From assembly GCA_964554485.1 (NCBI GenBank), contig CAZKOX010000003.1:1-45104 (forward strand): a stretch of DNA of 45,104 nt, written 5' to 3'. The first letter of the stretch is position 1, and every line of letters begins with the position of its first letter. Below the pieces are notes generated by a model. It searched no databases. It had not been told where the DNA came from and saw only the letters and a program-made list of their open reading frames with translations. A program made the position numbers and the translations under genes. Below, piece by piece: positions 32,887 through 41,747 of the stretch. The stretch comes from JBBQBM01 sp964554485 (GTDB lineage: Bacteria; Patescibacteriota; Saccharimonadia; Saccharimonadales; JAGQMS01).

Positions 32887-35490
32887 CTAGCGCAGGTGGA
32901 TAGTATCGTCGTTACCTAAAAATCCGCCTTGAGCCTTTTCGGGCTGGATGACTTGTCTGGCTAGAAAGGCTTCTGGGTTTGTGCCTTCCCTTTTCTTTCG
33001 TCTTGATCTAGTTCTCTTTCTTTTCTTTGGCGATTGTTCGTTATTGTCTGAAGACAGCGGTAACTGGCTGATACCTGGAAGAGGTATATGAGGTATTGAA
33101 GGGTTTTGATTCTGGCTGATTGGTTGCTGAGGAGCGGAGGCGGCTGTCTGATGATAGCCTACGCCCGTCTTATTACCTTTTTGGTGGTTGGTTTTGATGA
33201 TTTCTTCGACTTCTGATCTTTGCAGGCTATAGCGCTGACGCGACAGATCAACAATACTCGAAGTATTGTCTTTTTGAACTGGTGGGACAGCTAAGGATTT
33301 TAACGAGAAAGCCGGTGCTTTTTCGCCGCCAATAGTAAGTGATGCTACAAAGTTTCTATTAGCAAGCAGTACGATGTCTTGAGCCTCAAACTGCGGTTCG
33401 AAGTACTTTGTTAGGAATGGGGCGTCGTCGGGACTGACGCGACCACTAATAATTGATCCGACGTTACCGAATACAGCATCACGAACAACTTGTTCCATTT
33501 GAGAGATATATTGGTTTGCCACAACAAGGTTGAGTCCGTATTTTCGGGCCTCGCTTAAAATAACCGCAAATGAATCAGTCGCAAAGTTTTGGAATTCGTC
33601 GACATATAGATAAAATGGTCGTCGGTCTTCCATCTTTGGAATGTCGGCGCGGCTCATGGCAGCAAGTTGAATCTTGGTAACCATCATAGCTCCCAGGATT
33701 GCAGCATTGTCTTCGCCTACTAACCCGCGCGACAAGTTTACTATCAAGATTTTGCCTTGATCCATTATCTCGCGGATATTAAAACTACCCTTCGGCTGAC
33801 CAATAATATTTCGAATCATTGGATTGGCCGTAAAAGCACCGACTTTGTTAAGAACTGGAGCAACTGCCTCTGTAGCAAATTTTTCGTTCCAGCTGGCAAA
33901 CTCGGTCGTCCAGAAGTTTTTTACGACTACGTCGTTACAATAACTGATAACTTCGTTTCGGAATTCCTTTTCAGTTAACATGCGGGTAATATCGAGCATT
34001 GTTGAGTTTGGGTAGTCTAGTAGAGCAAGAATCGTGTAGCGAAGGATATATTCAAGCCTTGGTCCCCAGGAATCGAACATTCTCTTTAATACCCCAACGA
34101 GTTCGCTAGAGATGTGGTTTTTAAGAGATGGATCGGTAACCTCAAGGGGGTTAAAGCCGATCGGGTAAGCTGTGTCGGCCGGGTTGAAATAGACAACGTC
34201 GTCGATTCGCCTGTCTGGTATGAAACTAAGCATCGAAGTGGCGTAGTCGCCGTGAGGGTCGATTACGGCAAAGCCTTGATCGTAGTAAATATCGGATAGA
34301 GTTAGAAGTTCTAGTAACTTCGACTTACCTGTTCCGGTTTGTCCGAGGACATAAATATGACGACCGCGGTCGCTGCGTAGAGCTCCGAAGACGGTATTAT
34401 CGCCTCGGAAGTTAGTGACACCAAATAGGCTAACATCCTCTTCCTTTTGTTTGCCGAGGGCCGGCAAGTTCGATGGTGGCTCGCTAGTCTTGCTGGTAGC
34501 CCATACAATATTCGGTGTTTCCACGCTAGTGTGAGGTAAGTGATAAAGACTAGCTAGTTCTTCAATATTTAATATATAACCACTGTCACGAAAATTACGG
34601 TGTTTGTAATCTGTTAATTTTTCACGATCGAACGTAGCAAACTTGCTTTGGAAGCCGTTTAGGTTGGTGGAATTAAATTGCTTGAAAGCACCAACAATCG
34701 CCTGCATGCGCAGTCTGGCCGTGACTTCGTCGTTACCGCAATAAACTATTCTTACCTTCACTACAAATCCAAGCTTTAGGCTTTTTTGTTCGATAGCGGC
34801 GACTCGTGTTTTATCGCGCTCGCTAAGTTCCGGAGCGGAAGTTTTTTTGTCATCAAAGGTTGGTGGCTTTACTAGTGCCGTAATCGCCTGCCCTAGCATC
34901 GTGCCGGCGCTACCGAGAACACTTGGTCCCTTTCCGGCTTTGATTTTGGCGATGGTTTTACTGCCGCGCTTATGCCATTCATCACCAATTGGTCGTGCGA
35001 TAATTTGGATCCACATTTCTTCATCGGTATTCTCGAGTTTTGCGAGAGTAGCGGTGATTCCAGCTAGTGGGTCCACTTCGAAGCTTGCGAAGGTCTTGAT
35101 CGGAATTGTTTCGTCATCCGTAAGTGTTAGTTCAGCTGAGTGGATTACCTTTTGTTCTAGGTCGCGTGATGCATAGTCATCTTCCGAGATATGTATTTGG
35201 GCGGTTGGATATTGAGCGTATATTTGGCCTTCGACAAATGTGCGCAGAGGTACCGGTAGCCAAACGTAGAATCGGATTCTTTTATTAATAGCGGCAATTT
35301 CAAAGCTGATATGGTCTTGGTCTTGACCGTCCTTCCAAAGCTCTTTGGCTGGCTTTAAAATACCATGCAAAGCCGCAAACATCTGTTCGGCGGCTAGTTC
35401 TTTTTTGTCGTTAGTTCGAGGTATTTCAACCAGAAGCAACATCGTTTGTGCTGCTGGCTTTTTTTCGTTTTTTGATCTTCGTAGTGCCAC
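32887..35490 (-). CDS. VirD4/TraG-type (type IV secretion-like) ATPase, CPR-specific
   Basis: 867 aa. The N-terminal third (about 1-330) is a mixed alpha/beta domain with IRFYVWLPVPLRTFVEGQIY, typical of candidate-phyla homologues; then a RecA-like ATPase with Walker A GQTGTGKSKLLELL (about 385), VIDPHGDY, and Walker B YLYVDEFQNFATDSF, as in VirD4/TraD coupling proteins. The tail (about 760-867) is Pro/Gln/Lys-rich and disordered. No membrane helices, unlike classical VirD4. A role in DNA or protein transfer at the envelope, perhaps linked to uptake or the type IV pilus, is inferred. GTG start at 35490. Confidence 0.85.
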   Translation of the reverse strand: MALRRSKNEKKPAAQTMLLLVEIPRTNDKKELAAEQMFAALHGILKPAKELWKDGQDQDHISFEIAAINKRIRFYVWLPVPLRTFVEGQIYAQYPTAQIHISEDDYASRDLEQKVIHSAELTLTDDETIPIKTFASFEVDPLAGITATLAKLENTDEEMWIQIIARPIGDEWHKRGSKTIAKIKAGKGPSVLGSAGTMLGQAITALVKPPTFDDKKTSAPELSERDKTRVAAIEQKSLKLGFVVKVRIVYCGNDEVTARLRMQAIVGAFKQFNSTNLNGFQSKFATFDREKLTDYKHRNFRDSGYILNIEELASLYHLPHTSVETPNIVWATSKTSEPPSNLPALGKQKEEDVSLFGVTNFRGDNTVFGALRSDRGRHIYVLGQTGTGKSKLLELLTLSDIYYDQGFAVIDPHGDYATSMLSFIPDRRIDDVVYFNPADTAYPIGFNPLEVTDPSLKNHISSELVGVLKRMFDSWGPRLEYILRYTILALLDYPNSTMLDITRMLTEKEFRNEVISYCNDVVVKNFWTTEFASWNEKFATEAVAPVLNKVGAFTANPMIRNIIGQPKGSFNIREIMDQGKILIVNLSRGLVGEDNAAILGAMMVTKIQLAAMSRADIPKMEDRRPFYLYVDEFQNFATDSFAVILSEARKYGLNLVVANQYISQMEQVVRDAVFGNVGSIISGRVSPDDAPFLTKYFEPQFEAQDIVLLANRNFVASLTIGGEKAPAFSLKSLAVPPVQKDNTSSIVDLSRQRYSLQRSEVEEIIKTNHQKGNKTGVGYHQTAASAPQQPISQNQNPSIPHIPLPGISQLPLSSDNNEQSPKKRKRTRSRRKKREGTNPEAFLARQVIQPEKAQGGFLGNDDTIHLR

Positions 35491-35525
35491 CGTATTATTC
35501 TTTTCTGCAAATTTTAACTATTAGC

Positions 35526-35531
35526 ATTATA
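35526..35531 (-). promoter_or_regulatory. -10 box of the VirD4-like gene
   Basis: TATAAT on the minus strand, 35 nt before the GTG; weak TATTAA at the -35 distance. Confidence 0.4.
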
Positions 35532-35567
35532 AGTGTTTAAGAGCCAATTTAATAGAGGTAATCTAGA

Positions 35568-36098
35568 CTAGAGATAATGGTCAAATCGACCATTTGCTGT
35601 ATCTTGAAAGTCTCTAACCGTAGGTTCGCCCCAGCCATGAGTAAACTTTTCGCGTAGCTCCTGGCCTACTATAAACGCATCCATATTTCTCCCCCAGTCC
35701 CCAAGAATTACAGATGTGGGAATGGATAGTGTTTCTATTTCTTGACCTGGCTTTACTCCACAAAGATTTGATAGTGTTGGATAGAGAGGCTGAGGGCTAT
35801 GGCTATTAATAAGTAGCGAAAGAGCTGATTGCGCTGCAAGTGATTTACGATTTTCATAGTTTCCGTCCATTCCATTAGCTATTCCAAGTACACCCGCCAT
35901 CCATCCTTCTTCCAGATCTGAGATTCTCCAGTACAGCCCATTAGCTTCAGATTCTGTTAGTTCTCTCCCTTCACACTCGATTCTGATAATAGGTTGAAGA
36001 GCTGCAAAGCAATCGCCCGTTGTCCTTTTAGAATGAAATTCTATAGACTCCAATAATGCATTCTTTGGTAGTGTAATATTTATCGTTTTTTTAGCCAT
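35568..36098 (-). CDS. Hypothetical protein (176 aa)
   Basis: Unrecognised. Begins MAKKTINITLPKNALLES; mixed alpha/beta, with one Trp-rich stretch (YWRISDLEEGWMAGVLGIANG) and SIPTSVILGDWGRNMD near residue 130. No signal or membrane helix. An upstream in-frame ATG at 36152 would overlap the sigma4-HARE gene; I prefer 36098, which begins 22 bases after that gene ends. Could be a lipase/peptidase-like or substrate-binding fold, but nothing firm. Confidence 0.55.
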   Translation of the reverse strand: MAKKTINITLPKNALLESIEFHSKRTTGDCFAALQPIIRIECEGRELTESEANGLYWRISDLEEGWMAGVLGIANGMDGNYENRKSLAAQSALSLLINSHSPQPLYPTLSNLCGVKPGQEIETLSIPTSVILGDWGRNMDAFIVGQELREKFTHGWGEPTVRDFQDTANGRFDHYL

Positions 36099-36120
36099 AA
36101 AGCGCAGGTCTAGTTTTGGT

Positions 36121-37155
36121 CTAGGCAAGTGTATAAGTAGCTTTGGCAACACGCTTGAACTGAGGTTTGCCCTGTAGGTTTAGAAGAATAGTAGTTTCCT
36201 TAACCTGTCGGCTCTTTAGTACTCGCTTGACGATCTCGTCACGGTGCAGAGCTCCGCCTTCTTTCTTAAGAACATCGGCGATCATGTCGGCGACTGTTCC
36301 CTTTTTGTAGCCCCACTCGTTTAAGGCGTAAATTCCTCGGCCGATAAGCACAAAGCGCTTGTCCTTGATTAGTTCATTATGAATAGCCTGGGTTGTAACA
36401 TCTTTGCGTTTAAAAGATGAATCTTTAATGTTCTTAGCGATCTCATTAAAGTGCATTGGCTTGTCGTGTTCCTTTAAGACAACATAAATCTTGTCGCGGA
36501 TGTTTTTTGGGTTAACTAGTGGCCAGCGAGATAGTCCCCAGCGATTGTTAAGGGTAGAAAGTTGTTTGCTAGTGCTAGCGAGGGCAGTAACGTGCGAATC
36601 AGTGCTGTGACCAGTTTTTTCGCGAATTTTGTCAACAGTTACTGGTTCGCCGATAGTTTTTATTGTTTCAATAATCTTATTCACGTGTTCTCGAATGCTC
36701 TTTTCGTCGTGGATTTTCTTGTTTCCTACGGCATGAAAGTAGTGGTCGTTATCTTCAATAACGGCAAGGCCTGGGCTAAGTTCAGCTAGGAACGCAACGC
36801 GCGATTGATCGATCTTTGACCCTTCGGTTGTAAGGCGCGATGCAACTTCGCTAATTCGAGCAATATTTCCCATTTCTTCAAGATGAGCAAGAATTGCCTT
36901 CTCGACATCTTTGATAAGTGGAAGATCTTTCGCAGCAGCAGCTTTTAACTTCGTAACAACGGCTTTTTCAAGCTGTCGGACGCGCTCACGGGTAATGCTA
37001 AGTAGTTCCCCGATTTGCTCCAAGGTTTCACGGCGATCATACAAACCATAGCGGCGAGCAACAATTTCTCTCTCGCGCTCACGTTCAATAGTGGCCAATA
37101 CATCATCGATGATTTTAGCTATGTCCACCTTTGGCATTACAGTTGCTTCGTCCAT
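36121..37155 (-). CDS. Sigma-70 region-4-like / HARE-HTH fusion transcription factor
   Basis: 344 aa. Residues about 20-67 are a sigma region 4 helix-turn-helix (EREIVARRYGL, then TLEQIGELLSITRERVRQLE), with no region 2 or 3. The middle is helical winged-helix-like, and residues about 225-340 match the HARE-HTH/RpoE-delta module (MHFNEIAKNIKD, GRGIYALNEWGYKKGTVADMI, ALHRDEIVKRVLK). It cannot act as a full sigma factor; a DNA-binding or RNA-polymerase-associated regulator is inferred. Driven by a perfect consensus promoter, with AAGAGG six bases before its ATG. Confidence 0.8.
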   Translation of the reverse strand: MDEATVMPKVDIAKIIDDVLATIEREREREIVARRYGLYDRRETLEQIGELLSITRERVRQLEKAVVTKLKAAAAKDLPLIKDVEKAILAHLEEMGNIARISEVASRLTTEGSKIDQSRVAFLAELSPGLAVIEDNDHYFHAVGNKKIHDEKSIREHVNKIIETIKTIGEPVTVDKIREKTGHSTDSHVTALASTSKQLSTLNNRWGLSRWPLVNPKNIRDKIYVVLKEHDKPMHFNEIAKNIKDSSFKRKDVTTQAIHNELIKDKRFVLIGRGIYALNEWGYKKGTVADMIADVLKKEGGALHRDEIVKRVLKSRQVKETTILLNLQGKPQFKRVAKATYTLA

Positions 37156-37188
37156 TAAAAACCTCTTATTTCTTTAATAATTATGTTA

Positions 37189-37217
37189 ATTATATCACAA
37201 GTGTATATTAGTGTCAA
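37189..37217 (-). promoter_or_regulatory. Perfect consensus promoter of the sigma4-HARE gene
   Basis: TTGACA, 17 bp, TATAAT on the minus strand (-35 at 37217-37212, -10 at 37194-37189), with a 28-33 nt leader. Confidence 0.9.
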
Positions 37218-37498
37218 ACAGATGTTTATACATGTATATATTAGCATGATTTGGCTAGTTCTGCGTAAAGCTTTTTTAGCAATATTACGACAAAACATAG
37301 TGGTATATCTGTAAGTATTGTGGATAAGTACACTGTTTAGCTTTTCGTCCTATCTTTGGACTCATCAGAACGACTTATATTCGTTGAAGCTTCTGCACGA
37401 GGGGTTTTGATGTATGGGATGCCCCAGAGATCGTCACGAAGTGACCTTATCTTAGAACAGATATTCTCTCGCGGGTTTCGGTGTATTGATACTAGAGA
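37218..37498. other. Intergenic region with a DnaA-box-like site
   Basis: No gene seen. TGTGGATAA at 37319-37327; a small GTCAC-GAA-GTGAC stem near 37434-37446 that may end the minus-strand transcript of the 61-aa gene. Confidence 0.5.
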
Positions 37499-37684
37499 CT
37501 ATCTTCGGGTGAAGTATGCCTCCAGGTAGTAGATCACGAACATGATGTACATTGCGGTGAACGATGCATCTGCTAGTTTCGCCACTTTGCTCGTGTGATC
37601 ATTCTTGATATTGAGTGCGATGTTTGTCACGGCTGCAATCGTCAATGCCAGGAAGAACCCAGCAGCTACCAAGTACCACAACAT
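37499..37684 (-). CDS. 61-aa two-TM membrane protein
   Basis: Two hydrophobic helices (about 3-24 and 40-57) with a polar loop (NIKNDHTSKVAKLADAS) between; ends EAYFTRR. No family recognised. AGAGGTTTG precedes the ATG and a flawless TTGACA-17-TATAAT promoter lies about 50 bases upstream, so a short highly expressed membrane protein is predicted. Confidence 0.65.
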   Translation of the reverse strand: MLWYLVAAGFFLALTIAAVTNIALNIKNDHTSKVAKLADASFTAMYIMFVIYYLEAYFTRR

Positions 37685-37732
37685 ATCAAACCTCTTCTCG
37701 TGCGAGGATCCATCTTTGAATCCTATCTTTAT

Positions 37733-37761
37733 ATTATAACAAGATAAGTTAGTATTGTCAA
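37733..37761 (-). promoter_or_regulatory. Perfect consensus promoter of the 61-aa membrane protein
   Basis: TTGACA (37761-37756), 17 bp, TATAAT (37738-37733) on the minus strand. Confidence 0.9.
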
Positions 37762-37776
37762 TAACTACTAGGTTGA

Positions 37777-37863
37777 CTACTTTTTCTTGCGGGAGGATTT
37801 TTTGACGGTGCGTTTGGTGGTCCGCTGTCTAGCGGATGGAGCGGCTTTTGGTTGCTCCACCTG
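37777..37863 (-). pseudogene. Displaced Lys-rich tail of topA
   Basis: Reading minus-strand codons back from the TAG at 37777 gives a basic tail ending RTVKKSSRKKK and starting QVEQPKAAPSARQ, exactly the composition of a topoisomerase I C-terminus. It is in another frame from topA and cut off by TGA at 37882-37884. See the topA entry. Confidence 0.4.
37821..37858. repeat. Two small hairpins behind topA
   Basis: TCCGCT-GTCT-AGCGGA (37821-37836) then GGAGC/GCTCC (37838-37858). The first shares its stem with the mraZ leader hairpin. Confidence 0.5.
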
Positions 37864-37909
37864 CCCTGTCACCCATATTTTTCATTCTTAAAAATTGGTC
37901 GACCCCGCC

Positions 37910-40243
37910 TCAACTTGGTCGCTTACGCGATCCATGTTTCCGGCCTTGCGAAAAGCCACGGGCTTTTCTCACCTTTGCTGGGGCTTCGGCGATTAACTTC
38001 TTGGCTTGTTCTTCTGTAATAGTTTTTGGGTCTGTGTCTTTGGGAATTTTGGCGTTCTTTTTGCCATCGGTAATGTATGGGCCGTATCGACCGTTTAACA
38101 CCTTAAGGCCATTGCCGAAGTCACTAATATTCTTTTCGGCTTCAGATTTTAGTTTGGCGGCATAAAGCTCCAACGCTTCCTCAGTGGTAATAGTGTGAGG
38201 ATCAAGGGGTTTGATACTAATAAATAGTTTATCTACCTGGATATACGGTCCGAATCGACCGACATTGGCCTTTATATCGACGCCGTCAGAAGTTTTTCCA
38301 ACTACCCGTGGAAGTTTAAAAGCATGAAGAGCTTCTTCAAGTGTAATAGTTTCGATTTTTTTGCCTGCAGGCATTGGCGCGAACTGCGGTTTCTCGTTCT
38401 TGTCTTCCCCGCCACCTAACTGCAACATCGGTCCAAAGCGACCAAAACGCGCCAAGATTGGTAGCCCAGACTTAGGGTCGGTACCGACTTCACGGGCCTG
38501 AGCAACGTCGGAACGTTTAATGTCACCAGATTTTTCAATAAGTTCGTGGAACGGAGTATAGAACTCTTGCAACATGTCGTTTCGCGCCAGCTTTTTCGCA
38601 GCAATTAGGTCGAATTCTGTTTCAACATGGGCGGTAAAGTCATAATCGACAACCTGTGAAAAATTGTTGGTTAAAAAGTCGGTTAACACTTCTCCACCAG
38701 GGGTCGGGACGAGCTTGCCGCGGTCGGAACCAGTTTTTTCTTGAACAATTTCGCGTTCAACGGCGTTGTCTTTTAGGTTTAGGACAATAACGTCGCGTGG
38801 CGTGCCTTCGTCTTCGCCTTTGACGGCGTAGCCGCGGACCTGAACGGTGTTAATGATTGTGGCGTATGTTGAAGGTCGACCGATACCGAGATCTTCAAGT
38901 TTTTTGACCAACGCGCCTTCGCTGTAGCGGGCCGGTGGCCGGGCAAAGATTTGTTTGGCAGATGCGGAGTCCAGCCCTAGTGTGTCGCCCGAAGAAACTG
39001 CTGGCAAAATATCGGCATCTTTTTTGCTACCGCCATAAACCTTTAAGAATCCGTCAAAAATAATAACTTCGCCCTTGGCTTCGAAGACTTTATCGGACGT
39101 TGAAATTTTTATCGTAACGACGGTTTTTTCTAGTTTGGCAGGTGACATCTGGCTAGCAAGTGTGCGGCTACGGATAAGGTTATAGAGCTTTTGATCATAT
39201 TCATTACTACTGGCATGTTCCAAGGCTATGTTGGTTGGTCGAATGGCTTCGTGAGCTTCCTGGGCGCTGGCGTTTTTTGTCTTAAATGTTCGGACTTGAG
39301 AATATTCTGGGCCAAAAGTGCTCTTAATATAATCTGTTGCGGCAGCTATTGCTTGTCCTGATAACGACACCGAGTCGGTACGCATATAGGTAATTTTGCC
39401 GTCTTGGTACAGCTTTTGAGCCGCCGACATGGTGGCTTTGGCGCTAAAGCCGAGGCGGCTGTTGGCGTCTTGTTGCAGGGTGCTGGTCGTAAACGGTGCG
39501 CCAGGATTCCGGACGCTAGGGCTGGTGGTTATATCACTAACTTGGAAGGTTGCGCCGATTAGGGATTCTAGAAAAGCTTTAGCCTCTGGTTCGGTAGCAA
39601 AACGCTGCGGCAACTCGGCTTTTAAGGTGTCTTTTCCGGCAGTGAACTCGGCGGTAATCTTAAATTCGGCAGATCCTTCAAAAGCCGCAATCTCGCGTTC
39701 GCGTTCGACTAATAAGCGTACGGCTGGCGACTGCACTCGGCCGGCCGATTTACCGCCGGGTACTTTTTGCCAAACTACTGGCGAAAGTTCAAAACCAACA
39801 ATCCTATCTAGGATTTGACGAGCTTGTTGGGCTTGAACCAGCGACATGTCGACGGTTCGCGGGCTTTTAAGGGCTTCAGTAATCGCATCTTTAGTTATTT
39901 CATGAAAGACGATGCGGTTTGTTTTGGCGGGGTCTAGGCCTAATACTTCACAGAGGTGCCAGGCAATCGCCTCGCCTTCGCGGTCTTCGTCGGTTGCTAG
40001 CCAGACGGTCTTGGCGGCTTTTACGGCTTTTTTTAGTTCGGCGACGGTTTTTCTCTTCTCGCTATCTATTTCATAAATGGTGGCGAAGCCGTTTTTTACA
40101 TCGATCGGCTCAATGCCACCCCTAACCTTCTTAGCAATCGAACGGATATGCCCGATGCTGGAGAGTACCTTAAAGTCGCTACCGAGGTATTTCTCGATAG
40201 TTTTAGCTTTTGCGGGTGACTCGACTATAACTAGGTTATTCAT
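37910..40243 (-). CDS. topA: DNA topoisomerase I
   Basis: 777 aa; relaxes negative supercoils. N-terminal TOPRIM starting LVIVESPAKAKTIEKYLG with ATDEDREGEAIAWHL (83-97), active-site Tyr286 in YMRTDS, then three C-terminal TOPRIM-associated repeats (ARFGRFGP, NVGRFGPYIQ, LNGRYGPYI) instead of zinc fingers. The end GFSQGRKHGSRKRPS is atypical: a basic Ala/Pro/Lys tail of the usual kind is found about 100-130 bp downstream in another frame (37777-37863), and the intervening DNA starts with a GAAAAGCC-ACG-GGCTTTTC hairpin (37950-37968), so an insertion seems to have replaced the natural C-terminus. The catalytic core is intact. Confidence 0.95.
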   Translation of the reverse strand: MNNLVIVESPAKAKTIEKYLGSDFKVLSSIGHIRSIAKKVRGGIEPIDVKNGFATIYEIDSEKRKTVAELKKAVKAAKTVWLATDEDREGEAIAWHLCEVLGLDPAKTNRIVFHEITKDAITEALKSPRTVDMSLVQAQQARQILDRIVGFELSPVVWQKVPGGKSAGRVQSPAVRLLVEREREIAAFEGSAEFKITAEFTAGKDTLKAELPQRFATEPEAKAFLESLIGATFQVSDITTSPSVRNPGAPFTTSTLQQDANSRLGFSAKATMSAAQKLYQDGKITYMRTDSVSLSGQAIAAATDYIKSTFGPEYSQVRTFKTKNASAQEAHEAIRPTNIALEHASSNEYDQKLYNLIRSRTLASQMSPAKLEKTVVTIKISTSDKVFEAKGEVIIFDGFLKVYGGSKKDADILPAVSSGDTLGLDSASAKQIFARPPARYSEGALVKKLEDLGIGRPSTYATIINTVQVRGYAVKGEDEGTPRDVIVLNLKDNAVEREIVQEKTGSDRGKLVPTPGGEVLTDFLTNNFSQVVDYDFTAHVETEFDLIAAKKLARNDMLQEFYTPFHELIEKSGDIKRSDVAQAREVGTDPKSGLPILARFGRFGPMLQLGGGEDKNEKPQFAPMPAGKKIETITLEEALHAFKLPRVVGKTSDGVDIKANVGRFGPYIQVDKLFISIKPLDPHTITTEEALELYAAKLKSEAEKNISDFGNGLKVLNGRYGPYITDGKKNAKIPKDTDPKTITEEQAKKLIAEAPAKVRKARGFSQGRKHGSRKRPS

Positions 40244-40335
40244 ATTATTGAGCTTACGGCTTAGTGTACTACACGACTTGCTACCCTACCGCATTTGAGC
40301 TATAAAAAGCAAGTTTTTATTAATAATATGGAGAA

Positions 40336-40360
40336 CCCCCGAGGTTTGAACCTGCGGGGG
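40336..40360. terminator. Bidirectional GC-rich hairpin between topA and the next gene
   Basis: CCCCCG-AGGTT / AACCT-(G)-CGGGGG, 11 pairs with one bulge and a TG loop. It ends the minus-strand GC-rich gene at 40383; TCTTCTTTTT follows on the plus strand. Confidence 0.7.
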
Positions 40361-40382
40361 CGCTCTTCTTTTTCGCTGGAAG

Positions 40383-40745
40383 TCATGTTGATCTGGCGGC
40401 TTCTTTCTTGTGCTCACGGTAGGCCTCCATGAAGAGGCCGGCCATTTCCGCGATCCAGTTTCCCAGATCACGGAGCTCCCTGAGGCTCCACACCAGAACA
40501 CAGGCCACTCCACAGAGTGCATATCCAACCCCCGCTCCAACCATCAAGGCAGCGAGCACGAAGCCAATGTCTGACTTATCGACAGCGGGGTCGAGGACAG
40601 AGGCGATCAGTGTTACGATCGCCATCGCAATGACAATCGTTTTTAGGAGATTCTTGATAGTGCTGGCCGAGACCTTCCCGTATGCCACCGTGACGATGGC
40701 GGTGAGGTAACTCCCGACTAGCATCCAAAATATCCGAGTAACCAT
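40383..40745 (-). CDS. GC-rich small membrane protein (120 aa)
   Basis: Unrecognised. Three to four hydrophobic helices (about 5-22, 33-51, 58-90) and an amphipathic, charged C-terminal helix (LRDLGNWIAEMAGLFMEA). Codons end mostly in C or G (ATC, GTC, CTC, GCC), unlike the surrounding genes. GGAGGT lies five bases before the ATG; the gene stands alone between topA and dprA and is closed by its own hairpin, like a small cassette. Acquired recently or under strong codon selection. Confidence 0.65.
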   Translation of the reverse strand: MVTRIFWMLVGSYLTAIVTVAYGKVSASTIKNLLKTIVIAMAIVTLIASVLDPAVDKSDIGFVLAALMVGAGVGYALCGVACVLVWSLRELRDLGNWIAEMAGLFMEAYREHKKEAARST

Positions 40746-40826
40746 AACATACCTCCAAGTTGTAGAAGAACGTAATGTTACACTAACATAAAGTAATAAA
40801 AAAGCAATAGCCTAGCAGTCAGTGCC

Positions 40827-41696
40827 CTATATGGCTGTCCACTGATTGCCGCCAAGGGCTTTGATGCTGCTATTGATTTCGAGCATGGTCATGGTTTCAA
40901 AAAATACTGGATCCGGTAATTTGGACAGTTTTAGAAGTTCTTCACCAGATATGGAGTCGTGTTTTTTAAGGATATTTAAGATTGCTTGCTCTTCTTCTGT
41001 ATAGGCGGTAGTGTCGGCGATCTTTTTTGAAAGCTTCCAACCGAGAGCGTCATATATATCTTGGGCGCAGGTTACGGGAACGGCGCCGATCTTTAGTAGA
41101 TTGTTTGTTCCACCAGATAGCTCACTAGTGATATTACCCGGCACAGCAAAGACAGTTCGGCCTTGTTCGAGGGCATGGCGAGCGGTGTTTAGGCTGCCGC
41201 TGCGAATTGCGGCTTCGGTTATTAAAACGCCGTCTGATAAAGCCGAGATCAATCTATTGCGGATCAAAAAGTCGTATTCACGTGGCGAATCTTCACCAGG
41301 TTTTTCGCTAACTAAACTGCCACCACTAGCGACGATTGCTCTTGCTAACGGTTCATGACTTCTTGGATATACTTTGTCTATACCGCCCGGTAATACGGCG
41401 ATAGTTAAGCCTTTAGCGTCTAGCGCGGCTTGATGAGCAATGCTATCGACGCCCAGCGCAAGACCAGAGACTATCACTACCCCGTCGGCGGCCAGCTCGC
41501 TGGCTAGCTTCTCGGTAATATGTTTGCCGTAAGGCGAAACTCTTCGGCTGCCAACAACCGCAATGGTCGGTAGTTTTGCAAATTTTCGGATGTCCTGACC
41601 TTTTATAAAGAGTTTTTCTGCTGGGTCGACAATAGACGTTAGTTTCTTGGGAAGATCCTTCTTTTCAAGCGTAAGCGATATGTTGACTTTATTCAA
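40827..41696 (-). CDS. dprA: DNA processing protein DprA
   Basis: 289 aa; loads RecA on incoming ssDNA in transformation. Rossmann core with VVGSRRVSPYGK, VSGLALGVDSIAHQAAL, AVLPGGIDKVYP, FLIRNRLISALSD and VPGNI; a C-terminal winged helix from about 230 (YTEEEQAILNILKKHDSIS). The N-terminal SAM-like domain of longer DprA is missing. The start is TTG at 41696. Points to natural competence, as reported for Saccharibacteria. Confidence 0.95.
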   Translation of the reverse strand: MNKVNISLTLEKKDLPKKLTSIVDPAEKLFIKGQDIRKFAKLPTIAVVGSRRVSPYGKHITEKLASELAADGVVIVSGLALGVDSIAHQAALDAKGLTIAVLPGGIDKVYPRSHEPLARAIVASGGSLVSEKPGEDSPREYDFLIRNRLISALSDGVLITEAAIRSGSLNTARHALEQGRTVFAVPGNITSELSGGTNNLLKIGAVPVTCAQDIYDALGWKLSKKIADTTAYTEEEQAILNILKKHDSISGEELLKLSKLPDPVFFETMTMLEINSSIKALGGNQWTAI

Positions 41697-41712
41697 AATA
41701 TGTTTCTTTGTA

Positions 41713-41741
41713 TTGACATTAGGCTACTTATTTGCTATTAT
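41713..41741 (+). promoter_or_regulatory. Consensus promoter of a non-coding RNA
   Basis: TTGACA (41713-41718), 17 bp, TATTAT (41736-41741). Divergent from dprA. Confidence 0.88.
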
Positions 41742-41747
41742 TGCAAA

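Noticed and set aside
36099..36152. N-terminal extension of the 176-aa protein
   Set aside because: Would overlap the preceding sigma4-HARE gene; MAKKTINITLP is a more natural start.
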